The position numbers were made by a program, and so were the translations under genes. The notes beneath the pieces are model-generated. The model had not been told where the DNA came from, ran no database searches, and saw only the letters and a program-made list of their open reading frames with translations. Shown here in pieces: positions 7,929 to 17,463 of a stretch of DNA of 64,000 bases. This DNA is from Desulfobulbaceae bacterium. Lineage in GTDB: Bacteria; Desulfobacterota; Desulfobulbia; Desulfobulbales; Desulfocapsaceae. How positions within the stretch are numbered: the first letter of the stretch is position 1; the number at the start of each line of letters is the position of its first letter. The stretch covers positions 81,491 through 145,490 of the forward strand of contig WSXV01000005.1 in the NCBI GenBank assembly GCA_009773475.1, read 5' to 3'.

Positions 7929-10900
7929 ATGAAACATGTCATGCGAAAGGTGTTGACCAGCAAGTACCTGATTATTTCTGTGGTCGCCATTTTCCTCTAT
8001 ACCCTTGCCGGTTTTATCGTAGCGCCAAGGTTTATCCAATGGTACGCACCTAAATATGTCCAGGAAAACCTTCATTGCCAGGTAGGTATCAGCAAGGTCC
8101 GCATCAATCCGTTTTTATTAACCCTCGAGGTTGACCAATTCAGCTTGCATCAGGCAGATGGGCTTCCGTTACTTGCCTTTGACAGGCTCTTCGTTGACTT
8201 GGAGACGAAGAGTCTCGTCCAGTGGGCAATCATTGTGCGGGAGCTGAATCTTGATGGGCCGGATGTCCATCTGGTAGTTGAATCCGATGGATCGATTAAC
8301 TTCGCAAAGCTCGTCACCACGCCGCCGCAAGATCCAGCACCCGCGCAGCCCGAATCCACTCCCCTGTCTTTTCTTCTCCAGACCGCCGCCATCCAGGGTG
8401 GGCGGGTTGCGGTTATGGATAAGCGGCAGAGCAACCCCGCTGAGTTCACCCTTCAGGGGCTTGAGCTGCATTTAAAGGATTTCTCCACCATCAAGGATCA
8501 GTCTGGAACGTTTCACCTGGTTGCTGCCACTGAAGAAAATGAATCGTTGCAGTGTGAAGGGGATCTTGCTCTTTTTCCCCTCCGCTCCAAGGGCAAGCTC
8601 ACGTTGAATGCCATCCGGGGCGCCAGTTTGTGGGCATTTGTGCGGGATATGACTAATCTGGAGCAACCCGCCGGCCGGATCAATGTTTCCACCGATTATC
8701 ACGTCAGCGCAGAGCACAGCCCTCTCCAGGTGGAACTTGCGGGACTTCGTGTGTCTTCTTCTGACTTGGCCCTCAAGCTCCTCAATACCGATGCGCCCTT
8801 CTTCCAACTCAAGAGAATGGAATTGAGCGTGCCGCGTTTTGATCTCACCGGCAAGGACGTACATGTGGGGCAGCTTCTTTTGGAGGATGGCGCTATGGAT
8901 GCCCGTATCAGCGATGGCGGCGCTCTTAATCTGCAACAACTCCTTAGGGTGTCAGCACCGGAAAAATCGCCCGCAGAACAGAAGTCAGCGCCTTCCTCGC
9001 CAAGTGTCCCGTTCAAGGTGCGGGTAGACACCATTGATCTTAAGAATATTGCCGTGCAACTGGATGACCAAAGCCGAAAGACCCCGATCAAGGCGGCCAT
9101 TGCCGGTGTAGATCTCCATTTGCAGGCAAGCCTGGAACTGGGGAGTGCTGCCAACAAAATTGCGGTTCAGGGGCTTACAAGTGAGGTCAAGGGAATACGT
9201 CTGCTGGCAGCGGCATCGCAGGAGCCGTTGTTTTCTGCAGAAACACTGAGGGTTGAGGATGGCAGCTGCGATATGGGCGCCCAGCGGATTACTTTTGGCC
9301 GCCTCGCCCTGGGGCAGGGGCAGCTTGAGGTTGGCTGGGACGCGAAGGGGCGACTCAACTGGCAGGAGCTTCTTCAGCCAAAAGCAACAGCGGACAAGGT
9401 GACGCAGGCCGGGCCAAGCCCCAATGCCGGTGCTGGCTGGGGCTTTCTGGTTAAGGCCCTTGAGGTGGATGATTTTAATGCAAAGCTGTCAGACCTGACG
9501 ACCCACTCCGCAAAACCGGTGCTCAGTCTTAAGGGCTTCAATGCCAGAATGAGCGAGGTCGACGGCAAGTCTCCCATGGATTTCACCGTTCAGGTTCAAA
9601 TGGAACAGGGAGGAAGCGCAACCGTAAAGGGATCCATCAACCCCGCTATTCCTTCGGTGGAGGCAGATTTGCAGCTCAAGGACCTGGTACTGACCCCTTT
9701 GCAGCCCTATCTCGACCCGTATGTCACCCTGAAATTGCAGTCCGCAACGACATCATCGGAGGGGCATCTGCGTTATGGTATGCCGGGGGATAAACAGAAG
9801 GGCTCCTACGAGGGGAGTTTCAGTCTGGATAAACTGGTCCTGATGGAAGCCGGAGCCAAGAAGCCATACCTGAGCTGGAAAACCCTTAAACTTCCCAAGT
9901 GCAGGCTGACCGTTGAGCCGAACAGGCTGGACGTGGCCGAGTTGATCATAGTTAAGCCGGCGGGAGAGTTGATCATCCAGAAAGACCAGAGCTTGAACCT
10001 TGTCAAGGTCTTGAAAAATCGGCCTGACAACATAAAGCCCGCCGCTTCTTCCCAGGTAGTCAAGGAAGTAGTCGAGGCGGTGGGCAATGAGGATGACCTT
10101 GCCTATTATATCTCCAAGGTGCAGGTGAAAGACGGCGATCTGGTCTTCGCGGATTTGAGTCTCCGGCCCGGCTTTAAGACCAGGATCCATGACCTCAAGG
10201 GCACCGTCATGGGGCTTTCCTCGGAGAAAAAGGCGCAGGCCAAGGTTCAGATGGATGGCCGTGTTGATAAATATGGGACGGCAAAAATCAGTGGCGTGAT
10301 TCGTCTTGCTGATTTTAAACGTTCCACCGATATCACCATGATCTTTCGCAATGTGGAGATGAAAAATCTGTCCCCCTATTCAGGCAAATTTGCCGGTCGC
10401 CTGATTCAGTCCGGCAAGATGTCCGCTGACCTTCGCTATACGATTCAAGATTATAAGATGATTGGAGAGAACAAGATTGTCATCGATAACTTATTTTTGG
10501 GAGAGCAGGTTGACAATCCCGATGCGACCAGCCTTCCCCTCAATCTGGCGATTGCCCTTTTAAAAGATTCAAACGGCCGGATTGATATCGGCCTTCCTGT
10601 GACCGGAGATTTGAATGACCCTCAGTTCAGTATCGGGCCGCTTATCTGGAAGATGTTCACCAATCTGATTATCAAAACGGTGGCCGCCCCGTTTCAGGCC
10701 TTGGGCGGTCTGTTGGGAGGTTCTGCGGAAACCTTTGACGCGGTGGTGTTCGATCCCGGAAGCGCCGAGCTCCTGCCGCCGGAGCAGGAAAAACTCCTGA
10801 AGATTGCCGATGCCCTGAAGAGCCGACCCCAAATCAATCTGGTCATTCAGGGTCGGTACAGTCCGGAAGCTGATGGTGTGGAGTTTCAGGAACGCAGTGT

Positions 10901-11411
10901 GCGCCGCACGGTCCATAGCCGCCTGGGAGTAAAGTCCGGCCCCGAGGGCAATCCTGAGCCCCTTGATTTCGGTGATTCCAAGACCCAAAGCGTGCTGGAG
11001 AAGCTGTACAAAGAACGATTCGGCAAGGCCTCTCTGGATGAGCTTGAAAAAGGCCTGGAGACGGGGAGTATCAAGCCCAGCCGGTCTGCTCAAAATCGTA
11101 AAGGAAAGAGCAGCGAGCCGGGCAGATTTGCCAAGATGGCGGACAGCCTGCAGCTCTACAAGATCATTCCGGGCGGCAAGAGTCATGATCAGGCTGTGGG
11201 ATGGGCGGAAGAACTGTATCTCCGGCTTGCCGAAGGCGAAAAGATTGAGGATAAAGTCTTTGTGAAGCTTGCCGAAGATCGTGCCCGGTCGATTGTAAGT
11301 CATCTGGAAAGTCAAGCGAAAATTCCGAAAGACCGTATGAATATAACGGCTTCTGAGCCGATCACTGGTGATGAACAGCCATCCGTTAAGCTCTCTTTAG
11401 ATGCCCTTTAA
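7929..11411 (+). CDS. DUF748 (AsmA-related) envelope protein
   Basis: A 1160-residue protein with an N-terminal membrane anchor (residues about 12-34) followed by PRFIQWYAPKYV and the typical DUF748 opening, in which INPFLLTLEVDQFSL starts a long beta-rich periplasmic region with AsmA-like repeats. A later segment (YISKVQVKDGDLVFADLSLRPGF) is another family hallmark. The last 220 residues start with VVFDPGSAELLPPEQEKLLK, a weak echo of an OmpA-type domain. Family members are thought to bridge the envelope and are related to lipid-transport proteins, but the role of DUF748 is not established. A paralogue lies at 27996-31634. The ribosome site before ATG 7929 is weak. Confidence 0.88.
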   Translation: MKHVMRKVLTSKYLIISVVAIFLYTLAGFIVAPRFIQWYAPKYVQENLHCQVGISKVRINPFLLTLEVDQFSLHQADGLPLLAFDRLFVDLETKSLVQWAIIVRELNLDGPDVHLVVESDGSINFAKLVTTPPQDPAPAQPESTPLSFLLQTAAIQGGRVAVMDKRQSNPAEFTLQGLELHLKDFSTIKDQSGTFHLVAATEENESLQCEGDLALFPLRSKGKLTLNAIRGASLWAFVRDMTNLEQPAGRINVSTDYHVSAEHSPLQVELAGLRVSSSDLALKLLNTDAPFFQLKRMELSVPRFDLTGKDVHVGQLLLEDGAMDARISDGGALNLQQLLRVSAPEKSPAEQKSAPSSPSVPFKVRVDTIDLKNIAVQLDDQSRKTPIKAAIAGVDLHLQASLELGSAANKIAVQGLTSEVKGIRLLAAASQEPLFSAETLRVEDGSCDMGAQRITFGRLALGQGQLEVGWDAKGRLNWQELLQPKATADKVTQAGPSPNAGAGWGFLVKALEVDDFNAKLSDLTTHSAKPVLSLKGFNARMSEVDGKSPMDFTVQVQMEQGGSATVKGSINPAIPSVEADLQLKDLVLTPLQPYLDPYVTLKLQSATTSSEGHLRYGMPGDKQKGSYEGSFSLDKLVLMEAGAKKPYLSWKTLKLPKCRLTVEPNRLDVAELIIVKPAGELIIQKDQSLNLVKVLKNRPDNIKPAASSQVVKEVVEAVGNEDDLAYYISKVQVKDGDLVFADLSLRPGFKTRIHDLKGTVMGLSSEKKAQAKVQMDGRVDKYGTAKISGVIRLADFKRSTDITMIFRNVEMKNLSPYSGKFAGRLIQSGKMSADLRYTIQDYKMIGENKIVIDNLFLGEQVDNPDATSLPLNLAIALLKDSNGRIDIGLPVTGDLNDPQFSIGPLIWKMFTNLIIKTVAAPFQALGGLLGGSAETFDAVVFDPGSAELLPPEQEKLLKIADALKSRPQINLVIQGRYSPEADGVEFQERSVRRTVHSRLGVKSGPEGNPEPLDFGDSKTQSVLEKLYKERFGKASLDELEKGLETGSIKPSRSAQNRKGKSSEPGRFAKMADSLQLYKIIPGGKSHDQAVGWAEELYLRLAEGEKIEDKVFVKLAEDRARSIVSHLESQAKIPKDRMNITASEPITGDEQPSVKLSLDAL

Positions 11412-11475
11412 ATGATTGTTGCAGCCCGTAAAGAGGATATGGAAATTTTTACAACAGTCAAAGGACCAGACGAAA

Positions 11476-11994
11476 ATGCTTCCTCACCATCGTATTGAAA
11501 TTCTCCAGGCTGATATCACAACACTTTCCGTGGATGCCATTGTCAATGCGGCCAATGAATCCCTGCTCGGTGGTGGTGGAGTCGACGGGGCAATTCATCG
11601 GGCGGCAGGGCCGCAGCTTTTGCAGGAGTGTATGGCCCTTAATGGATGTAAAACCGGATCTGCCAAGATCACGAAAGGATACAATCTTCCCGCCAAATTT
11701 ATTATCCATACCGTAGGACCGGTCTGGCAGGGCGGGGTCCATAATGAGAGCGCGCTTCTTGCGTCCTGCTACACGGAGTGCCTGAAGATTGCCGCTGAAA
11801 AGGGACTCACAACCATCGCCTTTCCTGCCATAAGTTGCGGGGTGTATGGCTTTCCGGTGCCCAAGGCAGCGGGCATTGCTATTCAGACAGTTGTTTCATT
11901 TCTGCAGAAAAATCCCGCCATAACGGTTATCTTTGCCTGTTTCAATGGATCCGTCCAGAAGGCTCTGGCCGAGGCCCTTGTCCAGAGCGCCTAA
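11476..11994 (+). CDS. Macro-domain protein (probable O-acetyl-ADP-ribose deacetylase)
   Basis: A 172-residue single macro domain of the YmdB type (E. coli YmdB has 177 residues). Signature stretches are [40 protein letters not shown] and [13 protein letters not shown], which build the ADP-ribose pocket, with the Asn in NAAN and the Asp in GVDGAI as catalytic candidates. It should remove acetyl or ADP-ribosyl groups in the cytoplasm. ATG 11476 follows AAAGGA at a slightly long spacing. The frame remains open upstream to TTG 11416, but that extension is not conserved in type. It sits between a DUF748 gene and thiM without an obvious functional link. Confidence 0.9.
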   Translation: MLPHHRIEILQADITTLSVDAIVNAANESLLGGGGVDGAIHRAAGPQLLQECMALNGCKTGSAKITKGYNLPAKFIIHTVGPVWQGGVHNESALLASCYTECLKIAAEKGLTTIAFPAISCGVYGFPVPKAAGIAIQTVVSFLQKNPAITVIFACFNGSVQKALAEALVQSA

Positions 11995-12003
11995 AAAAAC
12001 ATT

Positions 12004-12017
12004 CCAGCTGATGCTGG
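12004..12017 (+). terminator. Weak hairpin between macro-domain gene and thiM
   Basis: CCAGC-TGAT-GCTGG is a perfect 5-bp stem with a tetraloop just after the macro-domain stop, followed by only three T. It may be a weak terminator or pause site. Confidence 0.3.
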
Positions 12018-12075
12018 TTTCCCGTACCCTTGAGTTTCACCTTTAGAGAAGGTTTTCATTATGGAGATGCAATAG

Positions 12076-12879
12076 ATGCAATCATATACCATTGAACTGC
12101 TTGCTAAAATCAGAGAAAAGGCGCCGCTTATTCACAATATCACCAATTTCGTGGTGATGAACAGCTCCGCCAATATCCTCCTGGCCACCGGCGCGTCCCC
12201 GGTCATGGCCCATTGCCTGGCTGAAATGGAAGAAATGACCTCCCTTGCCGACGCCCTGGTTCTCAATGTCGGGACACTTCAGGAGGACTGGCTCGAGTCC
12301 ATGATTTGCGCTGCTAAAACCGCCAATTCCAGAGGCATACCGGTTATCCTCGATCCTGTCGGGGCAGGGGCGACCACATTTCGAACTGAGGCGATTCAAA
12401 AGATCCTGCAACACTGCTCGGTCTCTGTACTGCGCGGGAATTGTTCAGAGGTCTTTTCCATCGGTTCTTCTGCAATCAAAACCAAAGGGGTGGATTCTTC
12501 CCTTTCTTTTTCCGATCAGATGGTGGCGACTGCCAAGGCAATGGCCCTGGAGAAAAAATGTATCCTTGCCATCTCAGGAGAGGAGGATTGCATAACCGAT
12601 GGGGCTAAGACCTATCGGGTGCGCAACGGGCAGCCGATCATGACAAAGGTAACGGGGATTGGCTGCGGGCTCAGCGCAGTAACCGCTGCCTTTTGTGCGG
12701 TGGCGGAAGGGAAACTCGTCGAGGCCACCGCCGCAGCCTTCGGGTTTTACGGGCTCTGTGGCGATCTGGCGGTGAAAGTCAGCGATAAGCCGGGGAGCTT
12801 TCAGGTGGCCTTTATCGACGCTCTCTATTCCACCGGAGCCGAAGATATTATGCGCTCGCTCAAGGTGACGGAAGTCTGA
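12076..12879 (+). CDS. thiM: Hydroxyethylthiazole kinase
   Basis: Phosphorylates 4-methyl-5-(2-hydroxyethyl)thiazole in thiamine salvage. The 267-residue length is normal. Recognisable stretches are PLIHNITNFVVMNSSANILLATGASPVMAH at the N-terminus, ILDPVGAGATTFR, VLRGNCSEV and the nucleotide/catalytic loop TKVTGIGCGLSAV, whose cysteine belongs to the conserved TGxGC motif. No thiE or thiD lies alongside, so it would feed a pathway encoded elsewhere. I looked for a TPP riboswitch in the 81-base leader and did not find one. Confidence 0.95.
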   Translation: MQSYTIELLAKIREKAPLIHNITNFVVMNSSANILLATGASPVMAHCLAEMEEMTSLADALVLNVGTLQEDWLESMICAAKTANSRGIPVILDPVGAGATTFRTEAIQKILQHCSVSVLRGNCSEVFSIGSSAIKTKGVDSSLSFSDQMVATAKAMALEKKCILAISGEEDCITDGAKTYRVRNGQPIMTKVTGIGCGLSAVTAAFCAVAEGKLVEATAAAFGFYGLCGDLAVKVSDKPGSFQVAFIDALYSTGAEDIMRSLKVTEV

Positions 12880-12904
12880 GGCGCTGCCCATTATAAGCAT
12901 TCCT

Positions 12905-13039
12905 GTGAAAAGTGAAGATGCGAGTTTAAATTATACCGGTCTCCATAAGCATAAAGGTGAAGAGATTGGTCTTTATGATACTGTGGTTGGTACCGATGAT
13001 TATTTGAAGACATTAAATAATGTTGTTGAGGGGACTTGA
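12905..13039 (+). pseudogene. Possible remnant of a lost gene
   Basis: A 44-codon open stretch between thiM and the glycosyltransferase with coding-like composition (VKSEDASLNYTGLHKHKGEE at its start, a TDDYLKTLNNVVEGT ending). It is more AT-rich than its neighbours. Its only start is a GTG without ribosome site, and the frame is open a little further upstream, so it may be the tail of a deleted gene. It could also be chance. Confidence 0.25.
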
Positions 13040-13104
13040 GAAAATGAGGGTTGCAACCGTAAGAAATGAGAAGAAATGATGAAAGATAGCTTTTTTCACC
13101 GACC

Positions 13105-14340
13105 ATGAAGATCCTCCATCTCCTCAGTCAACGGCCCGAATGTACCGGCAGCGGCGTCTATCTTCAGAATATCATCGACCAGGCACGACGTGCCGGTCAC
13201 CGGAATATGCTGCTGGCCGGGATCCCCGCCGGGCCTGCCCCCGTCCTGCCTTGCCTGGAAGGGCAGGACTCCTGCTACCTCACCTTTTCCGGGGGCGATC
13301 TGCCGTTTCCCGTGGCCGGGATGAGCGATGTCATGCCCTATGAAAGCAGCCGTTTTCGCGAGTTGGATGCGGAGGCCATCGACAAATACCAAGAGGCCTT
13401 TGCCGGAAAAATAAGGGCGGCCGTCGCTTCTTTCCAGCCCGATCTAATCCACAGCCATCATCTCTGGTTGATGACCAGCACCGCAAGGCAGCTGCTGCCT
13501 GATCTTCCCATGGTCAGCACCTGTCATTCCACGGATCTGCGTCAGTATATCAACTGCCCACATCTCCGGGAAAGGGTCACCATCCCCTGCCGGAATCTTG
13601 ACCGGGTAATGGCCCTGAATAACGAACAGGCGACAACCATTGAAACATTGTACGGAATCGTGCCCGAGCGCATCCGGGTGGTGGGTGGCGGGTATAATGA
13701 GGCGCTGTTTGTGGAGGTGGAAAAGCTGGCGGTGCCGCCCTGCGAGATGGTCTATGCCGGCAAGCTGTCCCGCTCCAAGGGAGTACCGTGGTTGTTGCGT
13801 GCCATTCAGAGGCTGGGGAATCTGCCCCTGCGTCTCCACCTGTGTGGCAGCGGAAGCGGCGCGGAGGAAGAGGAGTGCCGGGCACTGGCGGCGGAATTGG
13901 GCGAACGGGTCATTCTGCACGGCCGGGTGAGTCAGCAGGAGCTGGCCGGACTCCTTGGGAAAAGCCATCTTTTTGTTTTGCCCTCGTTATATGAAGGCCT
14001 GCCCCTTGTCCTTTTAGAGTCCCTTGCCTGCGGCTGCCGCATCGTCACAACGAATCTTCCGGGATGTCGGGCGCTCTTTGGAGAGGCGAAGAGTGATCTG
14101 GTGGAGATGCTTACCCTGCCCCCACTGGAGGAAGTTGATAAACCTTTTGCCAAAGACTGGCCCCGACTGGAGGCCATGCTTGCCGAGGCGATCACCAGGC
14201 ATGTTGGACGGGTCATGCAGGGTTCTCTTCCTAATCAGGAGGAAATCTCCAGAATCACTGCGCCTTATACCTGGCGAGGGGTCTTTGCCAAAATCGAGTC
14301 GGTCTATAATGAGGCTCTTGAACTCCATGGGGTCAGATAG
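13105..14340 (+). CDS. Glycosyltransferase, GT4 family
   Basis: A 411-residue GT-B enzyme that would transfer a sugar from a nucleotide donor during envelope or exopolysaccharide synthesis. The N-terminal acceptor domain opens with MKILHLLSQRPECTGSGVYL, including the glycine-rich loop typical of GT4, and has SHHLW and a DLRQY stretch. The C-terminal donor domain has YAGKLSRSKG, LHLCGSGSG and the EX7E motif in YEGLPLVLLESLACG. The 3' end overlaps the opposite-strand deacetylase-like gene by 37 bp. The neighbouring carbohydrate operon suggests a shared surface-polymer role, but donor and acceptor are unknown. Confidence 0.9.
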   Translation: MKILHLLSQRPECTGSGVYLQNIIDQARRAGHRNMLLAGIPAGPAPVLPCLEGQDSCYLTFSGGDLPFPVAGMSDVMPYESSRFRELDAEAIDKYQEAFAGKIRAAVASFQPDLIHSHHLWLMTSTARQLLPDLPMVSTCHSTDLRQYINCPHLRERVTIPCRNLDRVMALNNEQATTIETLYGIVPERIRVVGGGYNEALFVEVEKLAVPPCEMVYAGKLSRSKGVPWLLRAIQRLGNLPLRLHLCGSGSGAEEEECRALAAELGERVILHGRVSQQELAGLLGKSHLFVLPSLYEGLPLVLLESLACGCRIVTTNLPGCRALFGEAKSDLVEMLTLPPLEEVDKPFAKDWPRLEAMLAEAITRHVGRVMQGSLPNQEEISRITAPYTWRGVFAKIESVYNEALELHGVR

Positions 14341-15473
14341 ATCGGCCGGTTTCGCGAAAAAAACTCTATCCGGGCCAGGCTCACTGGCCCGTCTCGTTCA
14401 ATGATCTCCATCCTTCCGTTCCTGATCTGCCAAGCCCGATTCTGCTCGTCCCTGATTTTAAGAAAAAATTCGGGGGCTATGCCGCTAAGATTCGGCACCT
14501 GACTGACATCAATCTCCACCCCTTCAGCCTGCGGCCTGATTGTCGCCAGGCTGTGATAGGCAAACTGACTCCAGCAGGCGGCCGTGTCCGGGGCGGCCAT
14601 CCGGTTGAATTCGCGGCAACAGGCCGTGAGGAAGTCTCCCCAGGGGGCAATGACCTCTTCGTTTCGCTGCGGGTCGGGATGGAGCAGATTCTTCCAGTGC
14701 AGGCTGACCACTGGGCCAACGGGCGGCAAGGAAGGTCTCGCGGCCTGAACATTCCAGGGGGTTAAGGCCGGGTGCCGCTCGATGAGCAGGACGTCATTTT
14801 CCCAGGTGATTTTTTCATGAAGCGGAGGCGTGTACTGACGGGCCCGGGAAAAGATCGTGGTGACATAGCGGACGCCGTAATCGGCGAGAATGGCTTGAAA
14901 TGACTGGTCATCGTTGCCGAAGCTGTGACGGAGGGCGGGCGGCACAAAGGAGCGGGGAAACGGCCCCAGGCCGTTTTCGTCCATGATCGCGGCAAAGGCG
15001 TCCAGATGCTGACGGATAAGTTCCGGCGGACGCATGATGCCTGTTGGGTCATGGAATTCGGTGCGTTCCATCCTGCCATTCTGCCAGAATTCGTGGCCGA
15101 CTCCGTGCAGCCCGATTTCCAGATGATTGCTGCCCGCCCGGAGAAAATCGGCGGTCTCATCCAGGGACTCTTCCATTCGGCAGGGGTTGCGCCAGTCCCT
15201 GCCCATCCATGTGGCGGTGGGGACATGGCGCAGCAGGTCGCTACGATCCCACTCGCACAGGACCATGGAGATCTGGATGCGCATCTGCAGGCGCTTGGCC
15301 AGAAGGAGAAGGGCCCGGTAATCTTCCAGGCAGTGATCTCGATCCATGCCGGTGCGATAGGGCTCATTGACCGCCGAGCCATCCAGTCCCTGCCACCAGC
15401 CTGTGTCTTCGACCACCACCATCAGCGGTTGGGGAAGGGTGATCAAAAATCCATTATGCTGCAAAGGCTCCAT
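14304..15473 (-). CDS. Polysaccharide-deacetylase-like protein
   Basis: A 389-residue protein without a signal peptide. The order of elements resembles the NodB (CE4) fold: MVVVEDTGWW near residue 18 could supply the metal-binding Asp, HLEIGLHGVGHEF near residue 118 contains an HxxxH, and FPRSFVPPALRHSFGN follows. The C-terminal half is not recognisable. Such proteins remove N-acetyl groups from sugars or are inactive relatives, so activity is inferred only. It is the last gene of a minus-strand operon with the FemAB-like protein (14 nt upstream) and the PP2C phosphatase. Confidence 0.65.
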   Translation of the reverse strand: MEPLQHNGFLITLPQPLMVVVEDTGWWQGLDGSAVNEPYRTGMDRDHCLEDYRALLLLAKRLQMRIQISMVLCEWDRSDLLRHVPTATWMGRDWRNPCRMEESLDETADFLRAGSNHLEIGLHGVGHEFWQNGRMERTEFHDPTGIMRPPELIRQHLDAFAAIMDENGLGPFPRSFVPPALRHSFGNDDQSFQAILADYGVRYVTTIFSRARQYTPPLHEKITWENDVLLIERHPALTPWNVQAARPSLPPVGPVVSLHWKNLLHPDPQRNEEVIAPWGDFLTACCREFNRMAAPDTAACWSQFAYHSLATIRPQAEGVEIDVSQVPNLSGIAPEFFLKIRDEQNRAWQIRNGRMEIIERDGPVSLARIEFFSRNRPIYLTPWSSRASL

Positions 15474-15487
15474 GGCTATTCGTTTGT

Positions 15488-16549
15488 CTACAGGCTGATC
15501 CAGCGCCGCAGGGCCGGGCCGGTGGTACGGGAAAGGTCGAGATCAAGCTCCTTCCAGGGCTCGATAGCAAGACTCTCGCATTCAGGATTCCAGTGGTGCG
15601 GTTTCCTTGAGAAAATGTGCCAGGTCAGGGGACGAACCTCGGCACCCCACTGTTTTTTGAATCGATAGGTTGGGGCCCCGGGTGAAGATCTGCCGAAATC
15701 AAAATAACCAAGGCCCTGCTCGTAGCCATACGACAACATCCGCCAGTAGAGAAGCATATTGGGGCAGAGGGGCCGGAAGGCCCGTAGCGATGAGGCCCAG
15801 GGATTGTAGAGGGTGTCGCCCAGTTGCAGAACCAGAGCGGCGGCTACAGGCGGCGCACCTTCTCCCTCGATCAGGATGATGGCGGCCTGCTTGCCGAACT
15901 CCTGCAGGATCTCGGCAAAAAATGACAGGGAATGAACCGGGGAGCCCAGATCTCGCATATTCTCTGAGAAGACCGAATAGAAGGGGGCAAGCAATTCTGC
16001 CCCGCCAACGCGGTCGCGACACCCGCAATGGCGGGCCTTTCGGACCTGATTGCGAACCTTGGAGTCGAGGGAGTGCCAAAGTTCTTCGCCTGAAGCGGGA
16101 AGGGGCCGCCGGAGACCGACCTTGAAGCTGTGGGCCTGATGACTGTATTGGTTTGGGATCGCGAAGCCTCTTTCCTGCAGGAAGGTAAGGGGGTGATCCT
16201 GGCGCAGCTCCAAATGGACGGCCCCGACTTTTTCGGCCAGGGCCAGCGCCTCTTCAAAGAGGAACTGCTCAATGGCGGAATTATCGGCCAGAATGCCGGT
16301 GAAATCGAGGAAGGGCAGGGAGATAAGTCTACTCTCCTTACCGGGTGGGGAAAAATGAACAAGGGGAAGAATGCCGACAATTTTTTGTTTGCCGTTTATT
16401 TCCTGATTGGCGCTGAGGAAATAGGTTGGATGTTCATATGTTTTCTCGAAAATTTCGCGCCAGCGGCAGAGATGAAAGGGCGTCCCGCCAGCTGTGGATG
16501 TGACATACGAATCCCAGAGAGTTGGCGAGTTACAGGCACAGGTGAGCAT
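15488..16549 (-). CDS. FemAB/GNAT-like transferase
   Basis: A 353-residue protein with a double-GNAT layout. The N-terminal half has ILPLVHFSPPGKESRLISLPF and ILADNSAIEQFLFEEALALA; the C-terminal half has SLDSKVRNQVRKARHCG, VAAALVLQLGDTLYNPWASS and YFDFGRSSPGAPTYRFKKQWG. These are features of FemAB-related proteins found beside exopolysaccharide (PEP-CTERM type) loci, which are thought to use aminoacyl or acyl donors. It lies in an operon with the deacetylase-like gene downstream and the phosphatase 41 nt upstream. Confidence 0.75.
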   Translation of the reverse strand: MLTCACNSPTLWDSYVTSTAGGTPFHLCRWREIFEKTYEHPTYFLSANQEINGKQKIVGILPLVHFSPPGKESRLISLPFLDFTGILADNSAIEQFLFEEALALAEKVGAVHLELRQDHPLTFLQERGFAIPNQYSHQAHSFKVGLRRPLPASGEELWHSLDSKVRNQVRKARHCGCRDRVGGAELLAPFYSVFSENMRDLGSPVHSLSFFAEILQEFGKQAAIILIEGEGAPPVAAALVLQLGDTLYNPWASSLRAFRPLCPNMLLYWRMLSYGYEQGLGYFDFGRSSPGAPTYRFKKQWGAEVRPLTWHIFSRKPHHWNPECESLAIEPWKELDLDLSRTTGPALRRWISL

Positions 16550-16590
16550 TACTTTACGGTCTTGCCGGGATCATGGGCAGTGGGAAGAGA

Positions 16591-17463
16591 TCATTTCCCT
16601 TGAAAGTGCAGGGCGATGGCCGCAATGTCATCATGGATTTTGAAACGGGGATAGATGGTGCAGCGGGGGTCGTCTCTCTGGAGTTCCCGCACCCGTCTGT
16701 GGATGGACTTCAGTCCGCCCTGGCGGTAGAGACGGGCGAAGGTCGCCATATCTTCCGGCTGCTCCGGGTCGGTTCGCGGCAGGAAAAGGCCGTCGGTATA
16801 GAGGATGATGTCGGTAACCCCGGCCAGCGGCTCCCTTCCATGGCGGATGAAATTAAGGGCCTGCGGCTCACCGTTCAAGACGCCGTACTGGATATTCATC
16901 CCTTCCCGCACCTTGAGGATCTGGTCGGCAAGATGTTCACGAATGGTGCCGGTTGCGTCCGGTCCGCACTGCTTCCATAAACACAGGGTTTCCCGGTCAT
17001 GGTCGATGGGGTCAGCAATGAGGCGCTGGGAGCCGTCTTCATAGAGGATCAGGGCCAGACTGTCACCGATCTGGAACCACTCAATTTCATTCTTATCGAT
17101 GCGGACCACCATGCAGCTTGTGGACCAGAGATACTGGCGGTTCGTAAGGTCAACTCCGCTTTTCTCCATCAGCTCCTGGATGGTCTGGTTAGCCTGGGCG
17201 GCAAGCTGGCTGAGGGTGCCGCCGTTGCGGGAAAAGACTTCTGCTGCGGATTCGGCCGCCAGCAGGCCACCGGTTTTGCCCCCGGCCTCCCCACTCTTTT
17301 CCAGGCTGGTGGCCCCGTCAAAGACTCCGAAGAGATTGCCGGCCTGGAGCAGTATGTCCTCGTTGATATTCCCGCTGCCCTGTTCGAGCAGGGTTTCCAC
17401 GGCGCTGATTGTAATCTCTTTAGCGATGGTGCCGACAGCATTTTCAGGGGAAAGAAGATCCAT
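16591..17463 (-). CDS. PP2C-family protein phosphatase
   Basis: A 290-residue soluble protein with the PPM/PP2C motif order: NINEDILL (acidic metal ligand), LFGVFDGATS with the DG pair, a glycine-rich stretch GEAGGKTGGLLAAES, WFQIGDSLALIL, IILYTDGLFLPR and finally HDDIAAIAL. It would remove phosphate from Ser/Thr residues, using two metal ions. The usual DGxGGH segment is altered, as in several bacterial divergent members. As first gene of a three-gene operon with a FemAB-like transferase and a deacetylase-like protein, it may regulate that surface-carbohydrate module. No partner kinase is in the window. Confidence 0.85.
   Translation of the reverse strand: MDLLSPENAVGTIAKEITISAVETLLEQGSGNINEDILLQAGNLFGVFDGATSLEKSGEAGGKTGGLLAAESAAEVFSRNGGTLSQLAAQANQTIQELMEKSGVDLTNRQYLWSTSCMVVRIDKNEIEWFQIGDSLALILYEDGSQRLIADPIDHDRETLCLWKQCGPDATGTIREHLADQILKVREGMNIQYGVLNGEPQALNFIRHGREPLAGVTDIILYTDGLFLPRTDPEQPEDMATFARLYRQGGLKSIHRRVRELQRDDPRCTIYPRFKIHDDIAAIALHFQGK

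Noticed and set aside
7572..8075. Minus-strand frame before the DUF748 gene
   Set aside because: Overlaps the DUF748 start and has no ribosome site, no recognisable sequence and unnatural composition.
11995..12075. TPP riboswitch upstream of thiM
   Set aside because: The conserved CTGAGA and ACCTGATCTGGATAATGCCAGC-type segments are absent; only a small CCAGC hairpin is present.
14925..15668. A 247-codon plus-strand frame
   Set aside because: Spans the antisense of the deacetylase-like and FemAB-like genes, with no start signal.
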